Assembly: GCF_012641395.1 (NCBI RefSeq)
Contig: NZ_JABAIH010000009.1
Span: 1-64,000 of the forward strand
Origin: Rhizobium sp. P32RR-XVIII
Lineage (GTDB): Bacteria; Pseudomonadota; Alphaproteobacteria; Rhizobiales; Rhizobiaceae
Direction of reading: 5' to 3'
Length of the DNA stretch: 64,000 nucleotides
Program-made: the position numbers and the translations under genes
The notes under the pieces: model-generated
What the model was told of the DNA's origin: nothing
Database searches by the model: none
What the model saw: the letters and a program-made list of their open reading frames with translations, nothing else
In this document: one piece after another, positions 35,640-43,876 of the stretch
Numbering within the stretch: the first letter of the stretch is position 1
Layout of the letters: the number at the start of each line of letters is the position of its first letter

Positions 35640-35954
35640 TCAAGCAGCTTTTTTCTGCTCGGCCTGTTGCTCGATGATGCCCATGACATCGCTTTCCTTC
35701 ATGATCAGCAGGTCTTCGCCGTTGATCTTGATCTCGGTGCCGGACCATTTGCCGAACAGGATGCGATCACCTGCCTTCACATCGAGAGCCTGAAGCTGGC
35801 CGGCATCGTTGCGCGCGCCGGGGCCGACGGCGATGACCTCGCCTTCCTGCGGCTTTTCCTTTGCGGTGTCGGGAATGATGATGCCGCCTTTGGTCTTTTC
35901 TTCGGAATCGACCCGGCGGACGAGAATGCGATCATGAAGCGGTCGGAACGACAT
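35640..35954 (-). CDS. groES: Co-chaperonin GroES (10 kDa)
   Basis: A 104-residue GroES: SFRPLHDRILVRRVDSEEKT, mobile loop KGGIIIPDTAKEKPQEGEVI, VGPGARND, LFGKWSGTEIKINGEDLLIM. ATG 35954 follows GGAGG by 5 bases; the longer frame to 36035 has no match. It caps GroEL. A CIRCE-like operator lies about 150 bases upstream. Confidence 0.95.
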   Translation of the reverse strand: MSFRPLHDRILVRRVDSEEKTKGGIIIPDTAKEKPQEGEVIAVGPGARNDAGQLQALDVKAGDRILFGKWSGTEIKINGEDLLIMKESDVMGIIEQQAEQKKAA

Positions 35955-36100
35955 GTTTTCCTCCGATGGACAAAAAAGATGACGCTGATCCCCGAGCCGG
36001 ACCGGATGACCAGTCCGGGCGGGTGCGAACCTCACTCGAGCGTTCGCGCGAAAAATTTATTTTTGCGGTTTTTCGATTTCAAGAGGACGAAACAAAAAAA

Positions 36101-36127
36101 TTAGCACTCTTGTAAGACGGCTGCCAA
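36101..36127 (-). promoter_or_regulatory. CIRCE-like HrcA operator, one half degenerate
   Basis: TTAGCACTC (36101-36109), 9 bases, then GGCTGCCAA (36119-36127). The CIRCE consensus is TTAGCACTC-N9-GAGTGCTAA, so the left half is perfect and the right matches at 6 of 9. Position and spacing fit control of groESL by HrcA, possibly with weakened repression. Confidence 0.65.
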
Positions 36128-36230
36128 CATGCTGGAAAGGAACAACAAACCGTGTTCGGACGTTCAGAAATCCGTTGATAGCCACGAGATTTTGCGTCAG
36201 CTTCGGAGTGTCACGAAATGGAGATCAAGA

Positions 36231-36503
36231 ATGCGAATTTCATCGGATCTGGAGCGTCAGCTCAACGGTTACGGCCTCACCACTGCGCACATCCTCTACC
36301 GGATTCCCGATTTCGAATCCGTGCTCCAGACCTACGTCTGGCAGGATTATGATCTGGCGCCCGATTTTCCCGGGATGCACAAGTTCCTGGATTTCTGGCA
36401 GGCCCCCCTCGACGGGCCGCTGCATTCCGTCCGCTACACCCACCAACGCCTGATCGGACCCAACGAATGGCGCAGCGTTGAAGGCGAGCTCAAGCTGCAC
36501 TGA
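36231..36503 (+). CDS. Usg family protein
   Basis: A 90-residue protein with the Usg pattern: LERQLNGYGLTTAHILYRIP, FESVLQTYVWQDYDLAPDFP, FLDFWQAPLDGPLHSVRYTH and a C-terminal LIGPNEWRSVEGELKLH. Usg was named from the tryptophan region; its role is unknown. ATG 36231 has GGAG 7 bases upstream. It is transcribed away from groES and followed by another small gene on the same strand. Confidence 0.75.
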   Translation: MRISSDLERQLNGYGLTTAHILYRIPDFESVLQTYVWQDYDLAPDFPGMHKFLDFWQAPLDGPLHSVRYTHQRLIGPNEWRSVEGELKLH

Positions 36504-36617
36504 GGCTTGAAACCACATTTTTCCCTTCCTAGCTTTTTCCCCGATCGAGGGGGGCAAGGGCTCGGTCAGCATCGCACGCCTGTTCAGAGTGAGACCGAAA
36601 TGGAAGAGAGAATTCAA

Positions 36618-36890
36618 ATGATGAAAGACCTCAGCATCGAGGAGCGAGAAGAGGTCTTTGCCGATATTGCGCGCGTTCTGGAGGGTACCGCACACGAGGC
36701 CTATGTCGAAGGCAACCGCCACTTCGCCGCACTTTCGGCCAACATGGCGCAGGCAATCCGCGTCAACGCCGACGAGCTGGCGCGCGACAATGTTCAGAAC
36801 GCCAAGCGCGTGCTGCTTCAGGCGTCTACCATGATCTCGCAATTCAATGCCGTGCATCCCTACCGGATGGTGAGCAAGGCCGTGCACTAA
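36618..36890 (+). CDS. Conserved hypothetical helical protein
   Basis: A 90-residue all-helical protein (LSIEEREEVFADIARVLEGT, AHEAYVEGNRHFAALSANMA, NADELARDNVQNAKRVLLQA). No domain is known to me. It follows usg by about 110 bases on the same strand. Start choice between ATG 36600 and 36618 is open; 36618 has GAGAG 7 bases upstream. Confidence 0.55.
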   Translation: MMKDLSIEEREEVFADIARVLEGTAHEAYVEGNRHFAALSANMAQAIRVNADELARDNVQNAKRVLLQASTMISQFNAVHPYRMVSKAVH

Positions 36891-36939
36891 GGACTACTTC
36901 ACGGCTCCTTCAGTTCCCCGCACGATCGTGGCACTATGA

Positions 36940-37172
36940 AGATTGTGCGTCGGAAAGTCCGTCCAAGGCGGCATGCAAGCGTTGCTTCACCGCCGTCGCG
37001 CGTCAGGTCCAAGATCAGGCGCGCGCGGGCAAACATGTGCATCCCGGAAGTCGCGCTGGTCCTCGGCGATCTGCAGTGCAAGGCAACCCTGCTCGATCCA
37101 CAGTTCCAGCTCAGTCGCCTCGATCTTGAGGCGATGACGGAATTCGCGATCGCCCATGATCAAATCATCCAT
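36940..37172 (-). pseudogene. CbpM-like DnaJ-modulator, frameshifted
   Basis: The frame MGDREFRHRLKIEATELELW, IEQGCLALQIAEDQRDFRDA matches the MerR-like chaperone modulator CbpM. The continuation FARARLILDLTRD is one frame over (near 37035). It directly follows the broken cbpA-like gene, overlapping its end, the normal cbpA-cbpM order. Both partners are dead. Confidence 0.55.
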
Positions 37173-37929
37173 ACTCTTTCGCGGATGCGCAATACCTTTC
37201 CGCTGCTGGAATTGGGCGGCAGGACCACGTTGCCCGGGCCGGAGGGCGTCGGCACGCGCACCTTGCCGCCAAGCACGACTTCGCTGAGCGTGACTGGCAG
37301 GTCGAGGCGGATATCGTCGCCAGCGCGGGTGAAAAAGCGGGTGGGATATTGATCAGTGCGTCGCCGGCAGGACCGCCCCGAAACCAGCGTCGCCCTTGCC
37401 CCGTAGTGGGTCTGACCGTCACGCGTGCCGGCCAGTATCTGGACTTCAAGCGCCGGGCCGACGGGAAGGCTGACCTTGGTCGTGGCGCCATTGACCGCGT
37501 CGAAGAAATCGACTTCCAATGAGAAATGGCGGTCGCGTCCAGAAGCACGAAATCGAGACCCACCGCCGGGGCCCGCGCGGCGCGAAAAAAGCTCGCGAAA
37601 ACATTGTCCACATCACCAAAATCGGCACAGCGGCTCCATTGTGATGGGGCTCACCAGGACCGGCTGCCGATGCGTAGTCGCTATAGAAGTTGCGGGGCGC
37701 TTGTTCGGCGCCCGTCATATCGATCTCACCGCGGTCGAAGCGGGCGCGCTTTTCTTCGTCGCTCAACAGCTCGTACGCAGCGGAAATCTCCTTGAATTTT
37801 GCCTCGGCGCGTTTATCGCCGGGGTTTAAGTCGGGGTGCAACTCTTTGCGAGCTTGCGAAATGTGCTCTGAATTTCCTTTTGATGCGCATCCGGTTTCAG
37901 CCCCGAAGCTGGTATGGGTCTTGGCTCAT
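37160..37929 (-). pseudogene. CbpA/DnaJ-type co-chaperone, several frameshifts
   Basis: The start at 37929 reads SQDPYQL then shifts. Recovered in other frames are GLKPDAHQKEIQSTFRKLAK, HPDLNPGDKRAEAKFKEISA, AYELLSDEEKRARFD (J domain with the HPD motif), then, after more shifts, VDFFDAVNGATTKVSLPVGP and LPVTLSEVVLGGKVRVPTPS of the C-terminal substrate domain. At least three shifts are needed to restore one protein. Confidence 0.7.
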
Positions 37930-38154
37930 ACATGTCTCCTGTCAGGCAAACGGCATAACAATTCTCGTTCTATATAAGTTGCCAAACTCTGCTTTGGAGT
38001 GGGAATGTCAGCGTACAGCGATCACCAAGGGAATTGAGCAGGGGTAATCGCAATCTCCCTGACGTGACCTGGAACGATCGTCGATTTTTTTTCCGGGTGG
38101 TCTTGAATCCGAAAATCCCAAAAACCAAATCGATTGCCGCCAGCCGCTGAAGAC

Positions 38155-38226
38155 AGGGCTGGTCTTGCTTGGAGCGCCCGTCTTTCGGCGCTTCCGTACC
38201 CATGTTGCTTCAAGGAGGATATGGCT
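38155..38226 (+). promoter_or_regulatory. ROSE-type RNA thermometer
   Basis: The leader holds a GGAGCGCC/GGCGCTTCC hairpin (about 38171-38195), followed by CCCATGTTGCTTCAAGGAGG ATATGGCT. The TTGCTTCAAGGAGGAT segment is the ROSE 3' hairpin hiding the ribosome-binding site. This is the third such leader in the window. Confidence 0.8.
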
Positions 38227-38703
38227 ATGGCAACATCTTACGACTATGCACCTTTGTTCCGCTCGAGCGTTGGCTTTGACCGGGTCTTCAATCTTCTCGA
38301 AAATGCCCAGCGCGCCCGCTCGATCAGCGATTGGCCGCCCTATGACATCGTCAAGACTGGCGATGACAGTTATCGCATCTCGATTGCGGTGGCGGGCTTT
38401 GCCCAGGATGATCTCGACATCACCTTCGAATCCAATCTACTGACGGTCACCGGCAAGAAGCAGGAGACGGCGTCCGAAGGCTATCTGCATCGCGGCATCG
38501 CCGCCCGGCCGTTCGAGCACCGGTTCGAGCTGGCAGACCATGTCAGGGTGAACGGCGCCGATCTGAAGAACGGTCTCCTGTCGATCGATCTCGTTCGAGA
38601 AATCCCGGAGGCCCTTAAGCCGCGGAAGATCGACATCCAGACCAATCCGGCTCTTGCACGCCCGGCCGCCCCGGCGCAGATCGAAGCGCAGAAGGCCGCC
38701 TAA
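38227..38703 (+). CDS. Small heat-shock protein Hsp20 (IbpA-like)
   Basis: A 158-residue Hsp20: ATSYDYAPLFRSSVGFDRVF, SDWPPYDIVKTGDDSYRISI, GYLHRGIAARPFEHRFELAD, LLSIDLVREIPEALKPRKID. It is more diverged than the pair at 28225 and 32560 and is on the other strand. ATG 38227 has GGAGG 8 bases upstream; ATG 38221 is an alternative. Two small genes follow on the same strand, 71 and 11 bases apart, and may be co-expressed on heat shock. Confidence 0.92.
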   Translation: MATSYDYAPLFRSSVGFDRVFNLLENAQRARSISDWPPYDIVKTGDDSYRISIAVAGFAQDDLDITFESNLLTVTGKKQETASEGYLHRGIAARPFEHRFELADHVRVNGADLKNGLLSIDLVREIPEALKPRKIDIQTNPALARPAAPAQIEAQKAA

Positions 38704-38773
38704 TCAGAGCTTTGGAGAAAGGGCGTCGTCGTCACGGCGCCCGTCAACATCGCGGGTTGGAAAGGAGAGCGTC

Positions 38774-39073
38774 ATGAAACCCGACATGTTCAAACAACCT
38801 GTGTCCATTCTTGTCGGCCTTGGCATTCGCGCCGAGGTTCGCAGCGTCATGGACGCCTATCGACATCTTTCCGAATGGCCTCAATCACTTAGGGACGCCG
38901 CCGATTCGGTTGCGCTGAAGGCTTGCCGCGCGGCACTGCTCGGCGAGATAGAAGCAGAGACTGCGCGGGGCCTGTTTGCCGCCTTTGCCGAAAAGCACGA
39001 TTTGCTGGCGCCGGAGATTGATGCCATCGCCGCGTCTCACCTTCGGCGAGACAGAGATCCGCACGTGCGTTAA
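38774..39073 (+). CDS. DUF982-like protein
   Basis: A 99-residue protein with FKQPVSILVGLGIRAEVRSV, YRHLSEWPQSLRDAADSVAL, KACRAALLGEIEAETARGLF. The central EWP and the CRAAL-GE-AE pattern are the DUF982 signature. ATG 38774 has GGAG 5 bases upstream. It follows the ROSE-controlled hsp20 and precedes a 91-residue gene by 11 bases, suggesting an operon. Role unknown. Confidence 0.65.
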   Translation: MKPDMFKQPVSILVGLGIRAEVRSVMDAYRHLSEWPQSLRDAADSVALKACRAALLGEIEAETARGLFAAFAEKHDLLAPEIDAIAASHLRRDRDPHVR

Positions 39074-39084
39074 GGAGGCTCGAC

Positions 39085-39360
39085 ATGCACGATATGTTGC
39101 AGCGGGCCGCGAGCAATGCCAGGACGATGGATCCAGCGATCTTGCTCCAGGGCATGCAGCTTCAGCGGCCGATCGACGTGGTGAAAGCGACTGCACTGTC
39201 AGCCGACGACAAACGGACCATTTTGGCGGCATGGGCTTCAGACTTTTATGCGACCGATTCGAAGCCGGCGTTCCGTCATATTCCCGGAACACCGGAGCCT
39301 GTTTCGATCGATGAAATCCAGTCTGCGCTCAGAGAGCTCGACCGGCGGTACGGTTTCTGA
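39085..39360 (+). CDS. Conserved hypothetical protein
   Basis: A 91-residue protein: MLQRAASNARTMDPAILLQG, LQRPIDVVKATALSADDKRT, AFRHIPGTPEPVSIDEIQSA ending ELDRRYGF. A strong AAGGAGG precedes ATG 39085. It resembles small rhizobial proteins encoded near hsp20 genes. No domain is recognised. Confidence 0.6.
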   Translation: MHDMLQRAASNARTMDPAILLQGMQLQRPIDVVKATALSADDKRTILAAWASDFYATDSKPAFRHIPGTPEPVSIDEIQSALRELDRRYGF

Positions 39361-39402
39361 TCTCGGCGATCTTAGGCTGCCTGTTTCATCGACTTGCCGA
39401 GC

Positions 39403-39811
39403 CTAGCCAAATTGGAGAGCCAATTGGCTCTCCACAGATTCGTGCGCCGCGCCCACTCGGTTTCTCAAGGCAACGCGGATGACCGTCTTACCCGGGCGCC
39501 GCTCAGTCGAATTGAAGGTCGCGACCGCATCACCCAGGCTAGAGACTTTGCCGATGTTCGATCTCGGAAAGCTGTGCGCGATCAGACGAATATCCGTCGG
39601 TCCAACGGCTGTTACATGGCCGAGGATCGATGGCGTCCCGATCATGAAACGAGCGATCAGTCCGGCTCGAAGCCATTCGAGTTCGGCGTTGACGAATGCC
39701 GCCGCGTGAACCTTTACGACGACGTCGTTTATCGCACTCTGCGGCTCGGGCCGCTCCACCAGCTTCATTCCGGCCGTGCATGCAGCCTGGTCCGACTACA
39801 ATCGCTTTCAT
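39403..39811 (-). pseudogene. Zinc-type alcohol dehydrogenase/quinone oxidoreductase, internally deleted
   Basis: From ATG 39811 the N-terminus is KAIVVGPGC. The GroES-like fold continues in the next frame (MKLVERPEPQSAINDVVVKV, HAAAFVNAELEW), then TPSILGHVTAVG. The frame then jumps to the C-terminal helix NIGKVSSLGDAVATFNSTER RPGKTVIRV of the same family. The nucleotide-binding domain is missing between them. It is not functional. Confidence 0.65.
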
Positions 39812-39972
39812 GAGAATCATCTCCCCTATGTGTGTTGGTTGGTTCGGTAATTTAAGAGGCGTGGAGGTGTCTTCTCGATCCCACGCAGATCGCTGTCGGC
39901 GGGACGCCCGCGGCCAAGGGTTTAACGTCGGCTTCCTGTGTACGTCGCGCCACGAGCCCGGTCTTTCTGGCT

Positions 39973-40440
39973 TCAATTGTGCGCCAGTGGCGGTCGCTTC
40001 ATTGTCAGAAGTTCTCTCACATCGTGCAGATCATCTGCCGAGGCGATACCGAGCGTCAGCCATTTTCCGTCGATGTATGTTTTCGCTTCATCGTAGAGAT
40101 TGACCAATTGCGGGCGCCAGACGTAACGCCGTTCCTCGAACTTCTCGCGTTCTGCTCCGCCCATGACCACTAGGGCAGAGAACCGGCGGTATTCTGGCAC
40201 CAACGTGGTGAATGCCTTGGTTTTCTTATAGCGCAAGGACCAGCCGCGGTTCTTGCCGCCGTAGAGCCAGTCCGGCTCGAAAACTGCAGGATAAAACCCG
40301 TCGATCCAAGTGCGCAGTTCGGACCAGTGGCCGAACGCCTCTGGTCCGAGCCATTCGCGCACAGCGATGTCATCGGGCGGTGCTGATTTGTCGGTGATCC
40401 TGTCGCCAACTTTGAAAAGGGTACTAACTGATGAAAACAT
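39973..40440 (-). CDS. DUF3788 family protein
   Basis: A 155-residue protein: DKSAPPDDIAVREWLGPEAF, WSELRTWIDGFYPAVFEPDW, LYGGKNRGWSLRYKKTKAFT and TLVPEYRRFSALVVMGGAER, the DUF3788 layout (MmcQ/YjbR-like fold). Role unknown. ATG 40440 has AGAGG 7 bases upstream; a start at 40458 is possible. It is followed on the left by the ADH remnant and lies downstream of azoR on the same strand. Confidence 0.7.
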   Translation of the reverse strand: MFSSVSTLFKVGDRITDKSAPPDDIAVREWLGPEAFGHWSELRTWIDGFYPAVFEPDWLYGGKNRGWSLRYKKTKAFTTLVPEYRRFSALVVMGGAEREKFEERRYVWRPQLVNLYDEAKTYIDGKWLTLGIASADDLHDVRELLTMKRPPLAHN

Positions 40441-40528
40441 CTGAAGCCTCTCATTCATGGTTCGGCGGCGGCCGGAGGTTAGGATGCTGGCGCCAAAACG
40501 TATATGTGCGTCCTCAGAATGCTCCCGG

Positions 40529-41212
40529 CTACGATTGCCGGCGCGAGCGAGACTGACTGCCGGCGCTGGCGAGCACCGCAGGGTAATTGTGGAATTCTCG
40601 CAGGTGCTCTACGGCGGTCAGGTCGAGAGCAGCGAGCGCTTTGCTCCTCGCTAACGGCGCATGGTCCCAGTCGAGGAAAGCAGTGCCCTGTAATGGGAGA
40701 AATTGTTGGGTCTTCAGCCCAATGGCGCTGAGTGCCACCGACAGATAGGGCGTGAGAAAATCCGGCTGGTTGGCTCGCTCACCAGTATAGAAGCCGCCGG
40801 ACGCGACGCCGATAAACACCGGCCGGTCTCGCAGCATTCCCTCTTTTCCCGCCGGCGTCGACTTCATTGTGCGGCCGACACGCAGGATCTGGTCGATCCA
40901 AGCTTTGAGAACCGAGGGAATAGTCAAATTGTGCATCGGCGTTCCGATGACAACCACATCGGCCGCTTCGACCTCCGCAATAAGCGCCTCCGAAAGATCG
41001 AGAGAACCCGTCGGCGGGGCGGCCAACGTGCCCGGTGAGGCCAACGCTGCGGCGTAGAGGGCAACGGTTTGCGGCAGGGGGTCTGCCCCAATGTCACGCC
41101 GGCTGATGCCTGCCCCAGACGCAACCTCGAGAAGCCTTTCGACGATTGCCGCCGAAAGCGCGCGACTATGCGATTCCAGACGAGGGCTGCTATCAATATG
41201 GAGGATGTTCAT
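40529..41212 (-). CDS. azoR: FMN-dependent NADH-azoreductase (AzoR-like flavodoxin fold)
   Basis: A 227-residue flavodoxin-fold quinone/azo reductase: NILHIDSSPRLESHSRALSA, FMN-binding GTPMHNLTIPSVLKAWIDQI, GKEGMLRDRPVFIGVASGGF and TPYLSVALSAIGL. The family reduces quinones and azo compounds with NADH. It looks intact. The neighbouring nitroreductase and AraC genes, likely once part of a redox cassette, are decayed. Confidence 0.85.
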   Translation of the reverse strand: MNILHIDSSPRLESHSRALSAAIVERLLEVASGAGISRRDIGADPLPQTVALYAAALASPGTLAAPPTGSLDLSEALIAEVEAADVVVIGTPMHNLTIPSVLKAWIDQILRVGRTMKSTPAGKEGMLRDRPVFIGVASGGFYTGERANQPDFLTPYLSVALSAIGLKTQQFLPLQGTAFLDWDHAPLARSKALAALDLTAVEHLREFHNYPAVLASAGSQSRSRRQS

Positions 41213-41245
41213 GTGATCGATCCCAGCTGGTTCAAAAGGTTGCGA

Positions 41246-41522
41246 TGGGAGAGTTAGATCGATCCAGCCGGTGTATGCACGGCAATAAACCGCCAGTTCT
41301 GCAGATGGAAGGATGTCGGCGCCGAAGTGCCGATCCGCACCAGGTCGCGGATCTGATCATCGCTCAGTGTGGCGTTGGGGTCGTAGTACTTGGCGGCGCT
41401 ACGGCTCAGAATGTCTCGATGACGGCGTTCGTCGGCGTCGATCGTGTCGGCGCGGTCCGCGCATGGATTTCGGCGGCTGCGGCGGTTGCCGTTTCGTTAG
41501 AGGCGATGCTGATGTAGTTCAT
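41246..41522 (-). pseudogene. Nitroreductase family protein, N-terminal remnant
   Basis: ATG 41522 (GGAG 7 bases upstream) starts NYISIASNETATAAAAEIHA, then the frame shifts; the family start of the nitroreductase domain (SRSAAKYYDPNATLSDDQIR, DLVRIGTSAPTSFHLQNWRF, IAVHTP) is in the next frame. The rest of the flavin domain is missing before azoR. Confidence 0.6.
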
Positions 41523-41650
41523 TGGGTGGCTCCTCATCAAGTGATTATGGAGCCCAATTTACGGCCGGCAGTGAAAATATCGAGACTGTATTTTCCCAAT
41601 ATGATGCGTGAAAGGATCAAATTGAGGCGTCGCAATCTCGGGCCGCGCGT

Positions 41651-41890
41651 TTAGCCGCCAGCGTGCGCCAGTCGGCGCCATTCCCCCGGCGTCATCCCCA
41701 TTCTTTCGGCAAAGACGCGGCGGAATGCCGAAACAGATTGATACCGACCGTCTCGGCCACAGCCTCGGTGCTGACTGCCGGCTTTTCCACTCGTTGGCTG
41801 CCAGACTCATGCGGAGATCGGTCAACAAATCGAGGGGCCGCAGCGCGGGCGACCCTTTATTCGCGATCGTCCTCAGACGTGGAAGCAAAT
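41651..41890 (-). pseudogene. AraC-family regulator, C-terminal remnant
   Basis: The frame reads ALRPLDLLTDLRMSLAANEW, and after a shift SVSAFRRVFAERMGMTPGEW RRLAHAGG, the second helix-turn-helix of AraC proteins. The connecting helix is out of frame and the N-terminal part is lost. Confidence 0.6.
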
Positions 41891-42052
41891 CATGGCGAAG
41901 GCGGCACCATCTCGGTCCCGCCTCGCCACGTGATCTGGGGCGAAAGGATCGACCGATAATCGATTACCGTCTTGCGCGACCGAACCGTCGCGAGTCGCTT
42001 CGTGTTTCAAGGCCGGCGAGTATCGCCCGCAGGAATCTTTTGAGATGGGACT

Positions 42053-43873
42053 TCATGCTCGCCATTTCGAGCTCCTTTGGTCGGTCATGTAGGCGCGCCA
42101 GCCTCCCAATTCGGTGATTTCGCGCGCGCCTTCGATTGCATGAGCCTCGCAGAGAAAACCTGAAACCTGAGAACCGTCGTCAAGCGTTATCTTACCGATG
42201 CCGAGCGGGGCCGGGATATTCTGCACAAAACGGCCGAAAGCTTCCGGAGTGACTTTCCAAACCTCAACTTCGAGGCCTTTGCCGTCAAGGCCAGGTTCGC
42301 GGATCAGGCCCGGCTTCGGCGGGTTAGTATCCGGTAGAACGAAGAGGCGGTAATCGGGTGCAGTGCGGCAGGATTTGACCCGCCTGCCGCCTGTTCGGGT
42401 CAGTTCATGGTTGAGAGGCATGCCGGTAAGATGCGCCCCGACGACGACGATCGGCACCAAGCCGTCATCGGCCTGCGGCACCCGGCTTGCCTCCGGTATT
42501 GCCGCCAGGCGGTCCTTGCCCATTCCTGCATTCAATGTTCGGTGCATGGCGTCGGCAAAGGGGGCGAGGGCGTCATCGGTATAGGCCAGCCCGATCAGAG
42601 TCACGCCGGCTGGGAGATGACCATTGGCATCGAAACCGGCTGGAATGGCGATCGCCGCGCAATCGAGCAGATTGACGAAGTTGGTGTAACGACCGAAATG
42701 GCCGTTTTTCACAATCGGATCCGCCATCATTTCTTCGACCGTGTAGGTGGTCGGCGAGGTCGGCACCATCAGAATATCAGCTTTTGCCCATTCCTTTCCG
42801 GTCTTTTGGCGCAGCGCTTCGAGCTTGTATCTGCCTTCGAAGGCGGCGACCGCGTCATAGGCTCTCGCGCCCTCAATGATGGTACGGACCGTCGGGTCGA
42901 AGTCGGCGGCGTTCGTCGCGAGAAAATCCTTAACGGCCGCCAGGCGTTCAGCGACCCAGGGGCCGTTGTAGAGCAGTTCGGCCGCCTGCCGGAACGGCGC
43001 GTAGTTGAAGCGAACGATGGTGGCGCCGAGTGCGCGCGCTCTTTCGATCGCGGCATCATAGAGCGCTTCGACGTGCCTGTTGCCGAAGAATTCCCGCTCG
43101 GCTCCATCGAGCACACCGATCCGCAGACCGGAGGCGGGCAGGCTGGATGGAACCGCCTTGCGCGAAAACGGATCGGCGGCATCGTAGCCCTCCATCACCT
43201 TGCGGATCGCGACGCCGTCGCCGACTGTACCAGCAAAGACGGTGACGACATCGACGCTGCGGCAGGCAGGCACCACCCCAACATTCGGCACTAGTCCCGG
43301 TGTCGGTTTGATGCCGACGAGATTGTTGAAAGCCGCCGGCACCCGACCAGAGCCTGCCGTGTCCGTGCCGAGCGCGAAGCTTGCCAGGCCCGAGGCGACG
43401 GCAACCGCTGAGCCGGAGCTCGAGCCGCCCGACACATAATTCTCGTCGAAGACCGAGCGAGGCGCTCCGTAGGGCGAGCGTGTACCGTTGAGACCGGTCG
43501 CGAACTGGTCGAGATTGGTCTTGCCGATGACGATCGCGCCCGCGGCTCGCAGCCGCGCGACCACAGTTGCGTCCTTTTCGGGATGATAGGCGAAGGCAGG
43601 GCAGCCGGCCGTCGTCGGCAGCCCCGCCACATCGATATTGTCCTTCACAGCGAAGGGAATGCCCCAGAGCGGCAGGCAGTTTGCCTCCGGGGCGCGCTCC
43701 GTCAGGGCGCGCGCCTCGGCCCGCAGCGTATCAGCAGGCGTCGGCGTGATGAAGATCGCCGGATCCTTCGAGGCTGTACGACGGGCAATCACAGTCTCGA
43801 TAACGTCGAGCGGGGTAGTGCCGGCCGCATAGGCTGCACGAAGGCTTGCCAGGTCCAGAATAGTCGGCAGCAT
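42053..43873 (-). CDS. atzF: Allophanate hydrolase
   Basis: A 606-residue amidase-signature enzyme. Residues 1-430 carry the Ser-cisSer-Lys triad: Lys in PFAVKDNIDVAGLPTTAG, Ser pair in SGGSSSGSAVAVASG, and LGTDTAGSGRVPAAF. The C-terminal 170 residues form the AtzF-specific domain (LPLNHELTRTGGRRVKSCR-like, then GIGKITLDDGSQVSGFLCEA). It hydrolyses allophanate to two ammonia and two CO2. It is last in the guanidine operon, 3 bases after the carboxylase stop, and supplies the nitrogen-releasing step. Confidence 0.93.
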   Translation of the reverse strand: MLPTILDLASLRAAYAAGTTPLDVIETVIARRTASKDPAIFITPTPADTLRAEARALTERAPEANCLPLWGIPFAVKDNIDVAGLPTTAGCPAFAYHPEKDATVVARLRAAGAIVIGKTNLDQFATGLNGTRSPYGAPRSVFDENYVSGGSSSGSAVAVASGLASFALGTDTAGSGRVPAAFNNLVGIKPTPGLVPNVGVVPACRSVDVVTVFAGTVGDGVAIRKVMEGYDAADPFSRKAVPSSLPASGLRIGVLDGAEREFFGNRHVEALYDAAIERARALGATIVRFNYAPFRQAAELLYNGPWVAERLAAVKDFLATNAADFDPTVRTIIEGARAYDAVAAFEGRYKLEALRQKTGKEWAKADILMVPTSPTTYTVEEMMADPIVKNGHFGRYTNFVNLLDCAAIAIPAGFDANGHLPAGVTLIGLAYTDDALAPFADAMHRTLNAGMGKDRLAAIPEASRVPQADDGLVPIVVVGAHLTGMPLNHELTRTGGRRVKSCRTAPDYRLFVLPDTNPPKPGLIREPGLDGKGLEVEVWKVTPEAFGRFVQNIPAPLGIGKITLDDGSQVSGFLCEAHAIEGAREITELGGWRAYMTDQRSSKWRA

Positions 43874-43876
43874 GGT

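Noticed and set aside
35955..36035. N-terminal extension of GroES
   Set aside because: The extra 27 residues are not conserved and the internal ATG has a perfect GGAGG.
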